From positions 29,784,501 through 29,848,500 of the forward strand of contig NC_066265.1 of assembly GCF_905404315.1 (NCBI RefSeq): a stretch of 64,000 bases of DNA. Reading direction: 5' to 3'. The notes beneath the pieces are model-generated. The model was not told the origin of the DNA and ran no database searches. It worked only from the letters and a program-made list of their open reading frames with translations. The stretch comes from Leptidea sinapis (taxonomy: Eukaryota; Arthropoda; Insecta; Lepidoptera; Pieridae). Below, in pieces: positions 1 to 10,233 of the stretch; positions within the stretch are counted from its first letter, which is position 1, and every line of letters begins with the position of its first letter. A program made the translations under genes and the position numbers.

Positions 1-828
1 ATAAATATATTATTCATAACGTAATATTATTACTAATGTCCGAGTATTGTGCGACACGGGTTTGTTATACATATGCAGATGAGACTTATTAAATACAAAT
101 AATCCAAGTATTTGTTGTATTTCCATAGTCTAATTCTCCTGGGTGGTAAAAATATTCATTTTACACTAATAATTAAATAAATGTTAATTTCTTACGAATT
201 TTTTTGCACCATAGCTAAATAGTTTTATTAAAAGTCAGATTTTAAAATATTTAAATTTGTTATTACGTATAAGGTACATAAAGGACAAAAGTGTTGGAAA
301 TTTTTTTCCTCAGCACCTTACTAGGTACAGACCTCCATAGAATATATTATTATCATTGGAAAGATCTTAATGGAAAAAGTTTAAAATCGTTGAGTTTCGG
401 TTTCTAGTTGGGGTCAGGTTCAAACATTTCGCATAGAGTTACATTGAACATTAGGTTTGTTCACTAGAAAGTACCAACAACGGCTGTTTTGAACAAATAT
501 TTTGTTTGCAAAACAAGTTGTTTACATTGTAAGTCACGTGCTTTTGTTTGTAAACAAAGAATAAGCAGTTTTCTAATTGAAGCATTTTAACCACCACAAC
601 GTATGCTAAATCAGGCATGCATACTCGGGAAGGAGACACGCGAGTGAGCGGTCGTCACTAGTATTTTAATATTTTTCTTACATCTAAACTGTTTTAATCA
701 TTTACTTTATGAATACTAATAATTTGAGTCACGAATCCGGACCGATAAGAAAAATACCATAATTAACTGTTTGTTTGCTGTTAAAATTAAATTATCCTGT
801 TTTATATTTTTCCTCATTGAAGCGCTGA
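1..828. other. AT-rich stretch without recognisable gene
   Basis: I see no coding-like frame and no familiar repeat here. The only open frame over 60 codons (minus strand, 451-639) is AT-driven and has no recognisable motif. The segment around 480-560 carries several short TTGTTTGCAAA-like direct and inverted motifs, which may be a decayed repeat. Confidence 0.5.
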
Positions 829-925
829 TAATAAAGGCATAAAGGCATAAAAGGCATTTATTTTCTCAAAATTGATTCTTTAATTTTTTTTTGATGTAAT
901 TTCTAATATACTTACTAGTCCAGCC
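829..925 (-). repeat. L2/CR1-like LINE 3' end (LINE-C), tail only
   Basis: The plus strand reads several near-repeats of GGCATAAA followed by CATTTATTTTCTCAAAATTG. This is the reverse complement of the tail at 17520-17560 and of the 3' end at 45525-45775. The octamer (TTTATGCC)n at the sense 3' end resembles the octamer tails of L2/CR1-clade LINEs. Only the last ~100 bp remain, as expected for extreme 5' truncation. Confidence 0.7.
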
Positions 926-1034
926 ATAAGTTCTGTTACAAATGAAAATGCATTTTTTTTAAACGAAGTAATGTAATTTTATTAAAATTTATACCTAAAA
1001 TATAAATATACATAAAAAATATAATAATACATAA

Positions 1035-1700
1035 AATATTTTATTCGAAATGGCCAACTTTAGCTTTTATACAGGCCTTTAATCAGTTTGGCCACGAAAC
1101 TAAGGATTGACGCACTTTTTCAAGGGGAATTTCGCCACTACTTGCTCCAAAGATTTTTTAAGGGACTGTCGCCGTGTCGTTTAGAGCAGGCCATGTCCAC
1201 TAAAACTGACCATAATTTGAAGTCTAAAGGGTTGAGATCTGGGCTAGATGAGGGCCAGTCTTCAACTCTTATAAAGTCCGGAACGTTGGTTTAAAGCCAG
1301 GCTTCAGGTGGAAGGTCCACCGTATATTTAAAAAAAATGTATTGTTGAGAGGTTTGACAACACGATCCAAGACTGTATCTTGATACACTTTGGCTGAAGT
1401 TTTCACTCCTTCCAATCTAGCGGTCACAATTCTTTAATTGTTGCGAACTGGTGGTCTAACAGAACCAGAGTTAGTTAGACTAGACCAGGATTGTCAGCAA
1501 TACTCCAAATGCCATCACTCATCAGCAACTCTACAGTATGGAATCTTGCTTAACGTCAAAGTCAAAATAGGGCCACATTTTGACGACACTTGAGCGCTTT
1601 TTAATACGTATCTGTAAATCTTTGAGCGTAATTTTCTACCACCTTCAAAACGTCGGATTTATTTGGAATCGTGCATACTTCTCAATCACCATGCAACTAC
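1035..1700 (-). pseudogene. Decayed mariner-type transposase (DD37D/maT-like)
   Basis: On the minus strand, codons from 1260 downwards read DWPSSSPDLNPLDFKLW. This is the conserved block around the third catalytic aspartate of mariner-type transposases (Asp codon at 1222-1224). Upstream (1290-1440) the same strand has remnants resembling the family (ARLEGVKTSAKVYQ, LDRVVKPLNN, then PEAWL and NVPDFIR). Downstream come CSKRHGDS and degenerate C-terminal motifs. Frameshifts and stops break it everywhere, so it cannot make protein. The NVPDFIR..DWPSSSPDLNPLD layout fits the maT/DD37D branch better than classical mariner. The second catalytic Asp lies in a damaged stretch. TIRs were not found. Confidence 0.75.
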
Positions 1701-2013
1701 AGCTAGCCACTACAAGTGTCACAAAAAATCAGGGTGAGACGTATTCTCTGATACGTTATAATATGTCGCTCTTTCGATGAGTTACGTCGCAAATAATAAT
1801 ATTAATAAATCACTGTTAAGGCTGTTTGATGACGCTCGTCATCAGATGGACCCAGCTGCTTGTTCCAACAGACAATACACACGCGGTGGGGTCAGAGCTC
1901 GCAGCCCAGTGTCACATCAGTGTCAACGTACTGATAACACTGTTTATAGGTTAAAGATGTTAGTCCTCTCCGATACTGACACACATTGAGTCGCGTTTCA
2001 TTTGTATAATATA

Positions 2014-2412
2014 CTAGTTGACCCGACAGACCTTGTTCTGTATATAATAAATAAAATAAGGTTTTTTTATGAATTTGTCAGTAATATATCATAACATCAA
2101 GAATTATTTCATAAAATATGCTCCCTGTTGTTGTAATGAAATTGTTTTACAGCAGAACTGTCAACCGTGCGTCAATAAATTCTCTCATAGAAAATATGTC
2201 CATACAAAACAAATAGCGGACGACATGGGACACATGAAAGGAAAACAAAATTGTTGTTTTTATTTAATTCCGCACACTTTCATATTTATTCACCTTTTAA
2301 ACCTTCCCTGGACTTCCACAAATAATTCAAGACCAATATTAGCCAAATTGGTCCAGCCGTTCTCGAGTTTTAGCGAGACTAACGAACAGCAATTCATTTT
2401 TATATATATAGA
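2014..2412 (-). mobile_element. Non-autonomous Helitron, family N1 copy 1
   Basis: Read on the minus strand, the element begins TCTATATATATAAAAATG and ends in CTAG followed by T. Just before the end lies the Helitron terminal hairpin, slightly mutated here (ACAGAACAAGGTCTGT) and followed by CGGGTCAA. It is homologous to 4890-5245 over its whole length. There is no Rep/helicase frame, so it is a passenger mobilised in trans. The 128-codon plus-strand frame inside it has no protein similarity I recognise and is not a gene. Confidence 0.8.
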
Positions 2413-2486
2413 TTTATTTGTATATAATAAATTTCAATATAATAAAAACCGTTAAGAATAGAAACATTTTTACACGCATTTTATTA

Positions 2487-2762
2487 GCTTCACCTGTATG
2501 TATGTTTGTTTGTAATCGACTCATTTGGTCGGCATTTTGACCCACTTTAAACGGCCAGATTTCGTTCAAACTTCGTAGATTTATCGAGGACCGATGACAA
2601 TGCATTAATTTGATAAAATTATTCCAATTTTCAATTTGCAAAATAAGATTATTGTTATTTCTAGAATTATATCTATCGTCCATAAGGATGGAATTGATGT
2701 TAATTTTAAATTTCAAAATAAATTTTCTATTTTTTAGTTCGGTTTTCGATAAAAAACGTGTT
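2487..2762. repeat. Interspersed repeat family E, copy 1
   Basis: This shares a long conserved block (CACCTGTATGTATGTTTG, then a GACCCACTTTAAACGGCCAG core, then TTATCGAGGACCGATGACA) with 42453-42615 and 50049-50430. It ends in a run near CGTGTTTTTTTTTT, as in the 50 kb copy. I do not recognise the class. No TIR or coding motif is visible. The shared T-rich end suggests a defined terminus rather than random truncation. Confidence 0.7.
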
Positions 2763-2786
2763 TTTTTTTAACTACTTTTATTATTT

Positions 2787-2880
2787 AACATATTGCAACA
2801 ACACTTGGTAAACATCATGAAGCCACATCAGTTCGTAAAGGGGGAGAAGACTTGACATGGAGAGAAGAACTGATATGAAA
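2787..2880. repeat. Interspersed repeat family G, copy 1
   Basis: About 90 bp around ATTGCAACAACACTTGGTAA, continuing through TGGAGAGAAGAACTGAT, match 17698-17790 and its duplicate 20516-20608. The class is unknown. It sits directly upstream of a LINE-B 3' end here and inside the tandem duplication there. Confidence 0.6.
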
Positions 2881-2958
2881 CTCCCAGAAACTTTACAACT
2901 ATTGTTGCGGCAGTAAACTATCTCTGAATCAATTTCATTTTCCTTCAAAATACAACCA

Positions 2959-3146
2959 AGTTGTGGTATGAGCTTCCTTGTGCGGTGTTTCCGGGACGTT
3001 ACGGCGTAAGTACCTTCAAAAAAAAGTATGAGTACCTTTCTAAGAGGCTGGTAACGCTCCTGTGATTCCTCTGGTGTTGCAAGATAATATGGGTGGCGGT
3101 GATCACTAACACCAGGTGACAGGTACGCTCGTCTGTCCTCCTCTTC
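2959..3146 (+). pseudogene. Jockey-like LINE-B C-terminus and 3' UTR
   Basis: It reads WYELPCAVFPGRYGVSTFKK, the C-terminal end of the LINE-B protein found at 35457-35831. This is followed by the LINE-B 3' UTR (TGTGATTCCTCTGGTGTTGC, then a degenerate GATCACTAACACCAGGTGAC and GCTCGTCTGTCCTCC). It is a 5'-truncated, diverged copy; the poly(A) end is lost at 3145. Confidence 0.8.
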
Positions 3147-3149
3147 ACA

Positions 3150-3957
3150 GTACAGTGTAAGCACAATATGCATAATTTTCTCTCCCCTCTATGTATCTGG
3201 TTTTAATTTAAGAATTTGGTTTATAAAATAAAATCTCTGTTAACTAATGTATTGTATTATATAAGCTAGCTTATATGAGATGTAATGTGCAGTGGATCTT
3301 ATGAAAAAAAAAATCCACAAGGTACATGCGACTAACAGAAAATGCGATCTGATATCCCTCCCATACAACTATTACAGTTTTACATCAGTCGTTTGCTTTA
3401 TACGACGAGGCAGTCTACAATACGAATTTTATGAATGGATGAATTTCAAAAGAATTTCTAAAGTTTAATATAAAATCACATTCCCTTTTTTTTTCTAATA
3501 ATAAAATAACAGCATTGCATTATTTTAAACTTCTCAAACATTTGAATAAAATTCTTTTTAAACGGATTTACGTTTTAATTCCGTTTAAAAAGAAAAATAA
3601 ATAAATAGAAGGTTTGATTAGATAGAGATAAATAAAAAGAAAATAAATGTAATTTTAACTATATTTTTAAATAAGGTATTTGGATCCAATTATACTCATT
3701 TTAATCCTTTATATTACTTAATTTTATTTCAATCTGTTACACACAAAAAAGTAAAAAATTGAAATCAAAATCTTTTACCTACAAAATTAGTGTTTAATTA
3801 ATGCATCTACTGTACTTAATAACTTTTCAGTCTTTTTTTCTGATTTATTTGCATTTCATATTTATTCACTAAGGTTAATTGACACATATGAGTATTTTGG
3901 CTACAAAACTTGACGAAGCTGTAAATATCGATCTAAAAGATTGGCAATAAGTTTCAA
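3150..3957. other. AT-rich stretch without recognisable feature
   Basis: No coding frame or known repeat is recognised. A short AT-rich inverted motif (AATAAAATTCTTTTTAAACGG against CCGTTTAAAAAG) lies at 3545-3590 and could form a weak hairpin. Confidence 0.5.
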
Positions 3958-4022
3958 ATTCAATCAAATCAAAATCACTTTATTCTTGTAGGTCAAGGTA
4001 ATTACCCTAATGAATGTGAAAC
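3958..4022 (-). repeat. LINE-H 3' end fragment
   Basis: The plus strand reads CAATCAAATCAAAATCACTTTATT plus a diverged continuation ending in AATGAATGTGAA. This is the reverse complement of a LINE 3' end with an AATAAAGTG polyadenylation signal, as at 30918-31095 and 47815-47975. Only the terminal ~65 bp are present. Confidence 0.7.
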
Positions 4023-4310
4023 GTTTTCTTTTCTTTTTAGATTTTCTTGGTACTCTTCAACTTTTCTAAAGAAGTGGTAAATGGTAAAATGTAATATGAT
4101 CTATGACATTCATAAGTTTTTTTGACCTATAAGCCGCAAGTACTACGCGTTGGGCTGTGGCCGTAGAACGACGCTGCCGCATGCGTACAATATACTGAGA
4201 CCTGTGTATATTAAGCTCTTCAAACTCGAACATGATTACCATAGCCCAAGAGTTAGTCAATGTACAAAAGCACTTATTGTATACAGATATAATAAACTTA
4301 ATTAGATTAG

Positions 4311-4600
4311 TACGAAAACCAAAGTTACCGAAATAGCCAAATGATTGCAAAACTGAAGTAGCAGTGGGCAGGGCACATAGTTCGACAGACAGGTGGCCGT
4401 TGGAGCAGTAAAGTCCTCGAATGGCGACCACGTACCGGAAGACGCAGTGTTGGTAGGCCCCCCACAAGATTGACCAACGATCTGGTCAAGATTGCCGGAA
4501 TACGTTGGATGAGGGCAGCGCAGGACCAATCGTCGTGGAAATCTTTGGGGGAGGCCTTTCTCCAGCAGTGGACGTCTTCCGGCTGATGATGATGATAATG
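4311..4600 (+). pseudogene. RTE-clade LINE, C-terminal end of the RT protein
   Basis: Translating from about 4342 gives KLK-stop-QWAGHIVRQTGGRW, then VLEWRPRTGRRSVGRPPT, then NDLVKIAG and WMRAAQDQSSWKSLGEAF, ending QQWTSSG at a TGA (4584-4586). This is the conserved C-terminal tail of insect RTE-type reverse transcriptases. One in-frame TAG stands where a Trp is expected. The piece just upstream (TKVTEIAK) is in another frame, so there is also an indel. The 3' end is a short GAT repeat, typical for RTE. The domain is homologous to the tail of 32067-33125. Confidence 0.88.
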
Positions 4601-4889
4601 AAATAGAAATATGCTTGCAGCAGAATAGTGTATTTCAGTCAGTTAGTTTCAGTCTTTTATTAACCCACTTATAAGCTTGTTATGTAATCTGTGTAACGAA
4701 ACATTTGAATGTAAATTTCACTTACTTTCAAGTGAAACATTGCACACTTATGAAGCACCGATTTTAATACGTTACGTTAAATAAGCTGTATTACTTTTTT
4801 AGCTTGTTATGTATGCATTTATATTTAAACCGGAATCTTATGACGTGATTTTCGATCCCTTCAGAACACCGAGCTTTTTAAATAATATT

Positions 4890-5245
4890 AGTATATAAAA
4901 ATGAATTGCTGTTCGTTAGTCTCGCTAAAACTCGAGAACGGCTGGACCGATTTGGAAAATTTAGGTCTTGAATTATTTGTCGACGTCCAGAGAAGGTTTA
5001 AAAGGTGAATAAATTGGAAAATGCTCGGAATTAAATAAAAACAACAAATTTGTTTTTCCTTTGTGTGTATATAATTTCTATGAGATAATTTATTGACGCA
5101 CGGTTTGACATTTCTGCTGTGAAACAATTTTATTACGACAGCAGGGTGCATATTTTAATAATTATTATAATAAATATTAAGTAATTCTTGATAAAAACAT
5201 TATTTTATTTATTATATACAGAACAACGTCTGTCGGGTCAGCTAG
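4890..5245 (+). mobile_element. Non-autonomous Helitron, family N1 copy 2
   Basis: It opens with TATATAAAAATGAATTGCTG and shares the whole body with 2014-2412 in opposite orientation. The 3' end has a perfect hairpin (ACAGA, loop ACAACG, TCTGT) followed by CGGGTCAG and terminal CTAG with host T. It has no coding capacity. The 5' TC is eroded. Confidence 0.85.
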
Positions 5246-5729
5246 TAATTTATATTTGCCGTTAAAAATATTAGACACTTAATAGACATCGATACGCGAC
5301 TAGTTTATTTCATTTATTTTCAACGCATTATTTCCTATGGTATATTTTATCAGCATATCCTGGTCTATGCTCTGTGGCGGTAGTCCTCGCCTCGTTTCGC
5401 GGCTGAAACTCAACGGATGTTAATGTGTACTTGAGCTGTCTCGCGACGCGGGCACTTGACTCCGCCGTGCATCGAACCGGACTCATTATTGTAATACAAC
5501 TGTGCGTAAGGGTCGCTACTAAAGCGGGTAATAACTTTTTAAGCCGATTTAAAATTGAATTGACAAGTATTTAGGTATCATTTAAATTCATTTGATCAGT
5601 GTTTTTTTGAGAGTTTTAATGTTAAGATATGTAAGCTTATAAAAGAATTATACCTTTATGTCTCCTTGGGCCCTACAATTCACGAGTTATAAAATATTAA
5701 CGAATGAATGAATAAAGCCTTTATTGCAA
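5246..5729. other. Unassigned stretch with a GC-richer patch
   Basis: 5360-5520 is GC-richer than its surroundings (GTCTCGCGACGCGGGCACTTG, ATCGAACCGGACTC) but opens no convincing frame and shows no repeat family I know. The rest is AT-rich. Confidence 0.4.
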
Positions 5730-6027
5730 GCATTTTTTATAACAATAAGGAATGAGACGATCAGGACGTATGATAAGTCCTGCGCATTACAATACAGTGC
5801 TACGCAGGATTCTCGAAAAACCCAAAAATTCTGAGCGGCACTACAATCGCGCTTGTCACCTTGAGACATAAGATGTTAAGTCTCACTTGCCCAGTTATTT
5901 CACTAGCTACGGTGCCCTTCATGCCGAAACACAATAATGCTTACATATTACTGCTTTACGGCGGAAATAGGCGCCGTTGTGGTACCCATAATCTAGCCGG
6001 CATCCTGTGCAAAGGAGCCTCACACTG
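5730..6027 (-). mobile_element. SINE-A copy
   Basis: The plus strand carries the reverse complement of the family: an AAGG..GAGACGA tail-complement, the complementary pair around GAGCGGCACT, the hairpin TAATGCTTACATATTACTG, and GCCGGCATCCTGTGC near the 5' end. Read in sense (minus), it starts near CAGTGTGAGGCTCC and ends before an A-rich tail. The other copies share the same defined 5' start, which argues for a SINE rather than a truncated LINE. Confidence 0.8.
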
Positions 6028-6246
6028 TTCCCACCACCAAAGGTACTAAATGTAGGTACATTCTTAACTTATGCTCAACAACCAAATTATATATATCGGC
6101 GCAAATACTACAACACACCTATTATAAGAACGAGAATAATTTAGTTTAACTAATTTTAGTTAAAATTAGTTCATAAATTACATTGTGATGTGAAATTATT
6201 GTAAAAAACAACATGAATGTAAAACACGAGCACGTGCGCCGGGTCC

Positions 6247-6566
6247 TATAAATACAGCCCGCACGATCGACACTGAAGTCAAATAGCAAATAGCCAGGTT
6301 TTCACAGTTTCCTGGATTCCCCCCCCCCAAACCTCATCTATTAGTTTTTAAGCATAATAAAGTTTTATCCCTCAATACGTAGATAGGGTTGTAGAAATAA
6401 GTTTTCTGATACCTACATATATAAGGCTTAATTGTAAATTGCTTTAATAAGTAGATTTAAGTAATTTTGTATATATATTTTAATATCAAATATAGAAATA
6501 TGGAATTTGAATTTTTTTTTTTTTTGACACTGAAGTCAGTCGTGCTCGGGCTGTCGTACGGTACAG
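6247..6566 (+). promoter_or_regulatory. TATA/Inr/DPE core-promoter-like element, split by an insertion
   Basis: TATAAATA lies at 6247-6254. If the 6282-6525 insertion and one copy of its flanking repeat are removed, an initiator TCAGTC follows with its +1 A 34 bp after the TATA start. AGACC then falls at +28 to +32, matching the arthropod DPE consensus RGWYV. An AATAAA occurs downstream at about 6598. The arrangement recalls LTR promoters of arthropod retrotransposons, so a solo LTR is one explanation; a dead host promoter is another. I could not define LTR ends. Confidence 0.4.
6282..6525. mobile_element. 244-bp insertion flanked by a 13-bp target-site duplication
   Basis: GACACTGAAGTCA occurs at 6269-6281 and again, identically, at 6526-6538. 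The DNA between them ends in a run of about 14 T. It contains AATAAA (about 6357) and a C10 run near 6325. The perfect long TSD indicates LINE-type target-primed insertion. The T-run at the plus-strand right end is odd, because an A tail would be expected. I do not recognise the family. Confidence 0.65.
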
Positions 6567-6599
6567 ACCTCTCTCGGACGTCGTAACGCTGCCCGTTAA

Positions 6600-7094
6600 A
6601 TAAACGAAAGTAATAAAATACCTACTCGTGTAGTTTTCTTTAGAAGAACCAATGAGGGATCTTCAGCAAGATAGCAATTGTGATGTCAACAGTAATGACG
6701 TCACACCTTTTAAAAACAATGCAGAGGTTCTTTCCTCGTCATAAACATGTTTAATAAAAAAAATATCAAAACCTAATGCATTTCGGACTAGGTGCAGATT
6801 CCATTTTTCGGCAAGCCAGTTATATAGTTAGTAAAAATCAGTCAAAGATCCCTCTATGGCAAAGCTGTTAGCGGATACAGACCCCGGAAAAGGTATCCTT
6901 GAATGCGCAGAAATTGCATTGATGTATGATTGAGTACGCTAGTACATTCAACCCAGCCAACGTACAAATCAGCGATTATAGTGCATTACCTCGGGGCAAT
7001 ATTATATATATAAATATAATATCTTTAATACAATATGTGACTGTACAGTTTCATTTGACCATAAGTTTCGCTCACGGCCAAAGACCCGTAACGG
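6600..7094. other. Unassigned stretch with a CRE palindrome
   Basis: No gene is recognised. TGACGTCA, the full cAMP-response-element palindrome, lies at 6696-6703. The plus-strand frame at 6926-7132 has no recognisable motif and overlaps a LINE tail fragment. Confidence 0.35.
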
Positions 7095-7137
7095 TGACGG
7101 AACGAGCAGATGATTCACCTGATGCTATGTGACAGTA
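7095..7137 (-). repeat. LINE 3' tail fragment related to LINE-B
   Basis: The reverse complement reads CATAGCATCAGGTGAATCAT, then GCTCGTTCCGTC. It shares the AGGTGA..GCTCGT..GTCC core of the LINE-B and SINE-A 3' ends but belongs to a different subfamily. It is only ~40 bp long. Confidence 0.5.
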
Positions 7138-8639
7138 AACTTGATATGACTGTTGTGTTTTTAAATTCGTTTATAATCAGTTATTAACGGTTAAAATCGG
7201 TTTCTATCTGTTATTGCGTTGGGTGTGCAAACGTTAAGGGAGGGTCTTATAATTCTCAACAGAAAGGTATTGTAGAGCGTGGGTTCTCCCTCACACGCGG
7301 GTTTCGTTTCAAAATTAAAACAAACTTATATATTCTGTTATGCTTACATTCATTCACTTTCTATTAAACATATTTATTATAAATATTAGGCCGAAGGCAG
7401 ACCGTTATTACTTTACTGCATTTCTAATCTGTCTCATTCGATTACTTTCTCATCCGCGTCAATATTCGAACTTAGTATAAAATATTATCATTTCACTTGA
7501 TGGCCAACCATAGAACAATGAGTTCTTAAATGCGGATAAGAACGCCTTGTTACAGTACCTACCAAATTGTAGACCGAACATTTGTCTCGATAGCGGGAGA
7601 TTTAAACTCAACTCTGTCAAAAGACTTGGGGGTAAAGGTAAAAGGGAAAAACTAAACCTTTCCAATAAAACCCCTTAGATACCCAAAAACCGTAAAATAT
7701 TGATGAAAGATCGATTTACACCGAAAAAAATGTTACCTATGTCCGCAACGCTAACCGATAAGAAATTTCTTCGGTTTCCGAAATTTGCTAACGCATCACA
7801 TAGCCTGTGATGTATAATGTGATAAGAACCCATCACATAAATCTACGCTCGTAACCCTTCAAACCTGTACAAATTAGTTAAGAATAATATGCGTTCTGTT
7901 AATAATTTTAAAATGGCCGATTTTGCAAAAACCCCACGTGCATGTTATTACATAAGAAATAATAGGATTAATACAATATTATTGAATGCAGATACTACCT
8001 GCAGGCATTGTAGTACAAAATACAATATCCTCTAAACAACTAAACTTCTACGAAAGATAACCTTAACGAGCGTTGACTCACTGCCTTTTTGTTCGCCAAA
8101 TATCGGAGGCTTTGTTTGCACCCAGACACGTGGTGTCTCGCTCACACTAGTACATTACAAGAGCGACAGCAAATGTCTGAATGTAGTATGCGGTATTGCC
8201 ACAGATTAGCCGGAAGCAGTATGAACAATATTCGTCGAAACAATTAGCAATTACGTAGGTATACAAATAACCCTGTTATTACTTTTGTTAAATTTCTTTT
8301 AGCCATAATAATAAACATTAATTAAACGTCCCTCCAATATGTGCGAAGGGAACGATGGCTGGTCCATGCGTCAACTCGTCAACGGGTGCTGCTTGTGGTG
8401 CCAGGTCGACCTGTAATAGTTAAATCATTATATTTGTTGGATGCGATTACTAATTATGACAGTAATCACGACGATCATGTTCATGAAGCATCCTTACACA
8501 AACAATGAATTCAAGCTCTAAGGGTTGATGCATCCAATATACGATATTTTATATTTTAGAATTTATTCTTTATTACTTTTTATGAGATAATTTATATTAT
8601 TTAAACATGATTCATATATTGGATGCAGCACTTTACAAA
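7138..8639. other. Long unassigned AT-rich stretch
   Basis: Nothing coding is seen on either strand. The minus-strand frame at 7459-7665 shows no motif. Around 7790-7850 the string CATCACATAGCCTGTGATG and neighbouring copies of ATCACA form a small palindromic cluster. There is no known repeat family. Confidence 0.4.
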
Positions 8640-8930
8640 CTAATTTATTATGTATATTACACCCATTGCAATTGACTCTATTTGATTGAAAAGAGTGGCC
8701 GTTGAGTTTCTTGTATGTTCTTCTCGCGAGCTCAACTTTTTCCGAACATATGATTGATGATGAGGATGATGTGACGATTCAAAAGCGCTTAATTCGAGTA
8801 CCTTCTAAGCGAAAGAACCTTCATAAAGTGTTAAGAAATCCAAATTTGTGGGCACTGTTACAAAATCACATAATTAAACAAATATTATTTAATTATACAT
8901 GTTATAATTTCACCTGCAAAATACTATAAC
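8640..8930 (+). repeat. LINE-H-related 3' end
   Basis: GAAAAGAGTGGCCGTTGAGT, then TTCTTGTATGTTCTTCTC and GAGCTCAAC, match the sense strand of the LINE-H 3' UTR seen on the minus strand at 30918-31095 and 47815-47975. Divergence is considerable. The 75-codon frame here is part of this UTR and I do not call it a gene. Confidence 0.55.
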
Positions 8931-9499
8931 TATTTGTCGTTGTAAATAGATAAATAATTTCTGACCCCTCCTTCCCCTATTAAAGCACTTGACCTGCTGT
9001 TCAGTTATCACAGCTAAATAGACTGTTATTTCTAGTCTGTGGCTACGCTGTGTATAATGTTATCAGATTAGACTGTTGGTCGCCAACTTGCCCTAAAAGT
9101 ATTGGGGTCACCCCATCACCCAGTTGACTAACTAGGCCACGTACTACTCCTTTGACTTGTTATACACACGGCCCTTGTCAACAATTTCATTCTGGGTTAC
9201 GTTTCTATATAAAACATACGAACAATTGCCCGTGACTATGCCCGTATAAATTTCGTATACGTGACTTCCGACCAATGAATCAGTTATTCACAATCTTATG
9301 TTGGACCCTAGTTTCAATTCTCTGACATAAAAGGAAGCCTAAGTTACGCCCTATATCTTGAACTATCTACTTATGAAATACCCGCCTAAATCGGGGCCGT
9401 TATTTCTGAAAATGGACGGAATAGACAGACAGACAGAAAAGTAAATAATACTATTTTTTTTTAAATTTATAAAAAATTAAAATTTATAGATGTATATAC
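8931..9499. other. Unassigned stretch
   Basis: No gene or repeat family is recognised. There is a short (GACA)n run near 9426 (AGACAGACAGACAG). Confidence 0.4.
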
Positions 9500-9541
9500 A
9501 TCAGATAACCTGAACGCTCGTTTGTCCTCCTATTTCATAAA
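9500..9541 (+). repeat. LINE-B 3' tail, extreme 5' truncation
   Basis: Only the last ~40 bp of LINE-B remain (ACCTGAACGCTCGTTTGTCC, TCCTATTTCATAAAA). It sits ~30 bp upstream of a SINE-A copy in the same orientation. Confidence 0.65.
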
Positions 9542-9573
9542 ATCTCTTGCCTTATCCATACACATGTGACATT

Positions 9574-9889
9574 CACCAGTGGGATGCTCCTATGCTCAGG
9601 ATGCCGGCTAGATTATGGGTACCACAACGGCGCCTATTTCTGCCGTGAAGCAGAAATGTATAAGAATTACTGTGTATCGGTCCGAAGGGTGCCGTAGCTA
9701 ATGAAATTACTGGTCAAGTGAGACTAACATTATAAGTCTCAAGGTGACGAGAGCAGTTGCAGTGCTGCTCAGAGTTTTTGGGGTTTTTCAAGATTCCTGA
9801 GCGGCACTGCATTGTAATGGGCAGGGCGTATCATTTACCATCAGCAGAACGTCCTGCTCGTCTCGTCCCTTATTTTCACTAATAAAAAA
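9574..9889 (+). mobile_element. SINE-A copy, near full length
   Basis: This is a sense copy. It starts CACCAGTGGGATGCTCC, passes GGATGCCGGCTAGATTATGG and the two complementary CTGAGCGGCACTGC-type segments, and ends CTGCTCGTCTCGTCCC, TTATTTTCACTAATAAAAAA. The A-tail and fixed 5' end support a SINE. The 3' end is homologous to the LINE-B tail. Confidence 0.85.
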
Positions 9890-10233
9890 CATAAAGTCAT
9901 CTTTAACCGACGTAGTTTTGCACCTTGCCTTATATTACGGGAGCACTTCACGATACAAGAATGCATGTGTTTTAATTTTCCAGTTTAAATCGGTCAAGAG
10001 CACGCCTGTTTTGTATCTAACGTTACGTTAATTACAAACATTAGCAAAAAGCCAATATTTTACTGGATTTTTAAAACTATTTCAGTATCGCCATGACCTT
10101 GGGTAACCACAAATATGATTATTGTAAAGTCCGCTTGAAATATTATTTCGAATAATATTTCACCTATATATATACAAAAATACAAAAAAATCATACGAAG
10201 ATATTATTATACTAAGGTTTATTATTTTGATAG

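Noticed and set aside
2069..2455. 128-codon plus-strand frame
   Set aside because: It runs through a non-autonomous Helitron (antisense) and out of it; no motif, and the related copy at 4888-5151 is open only in part.
4066..4529. Two minus-strand frames of 75 and 133 codons
   Set aside because: They lie antisense to the RTE C-terminus on the plus strand, which has clear family motifs; the minus frames have none.
8702..8929. 75-codon frame with acidic start
   Set aside because: It lies in a LINE-H-related 3' UTR (GAGTTTCTTG..TTCTTCTC core); no other coding evidence.
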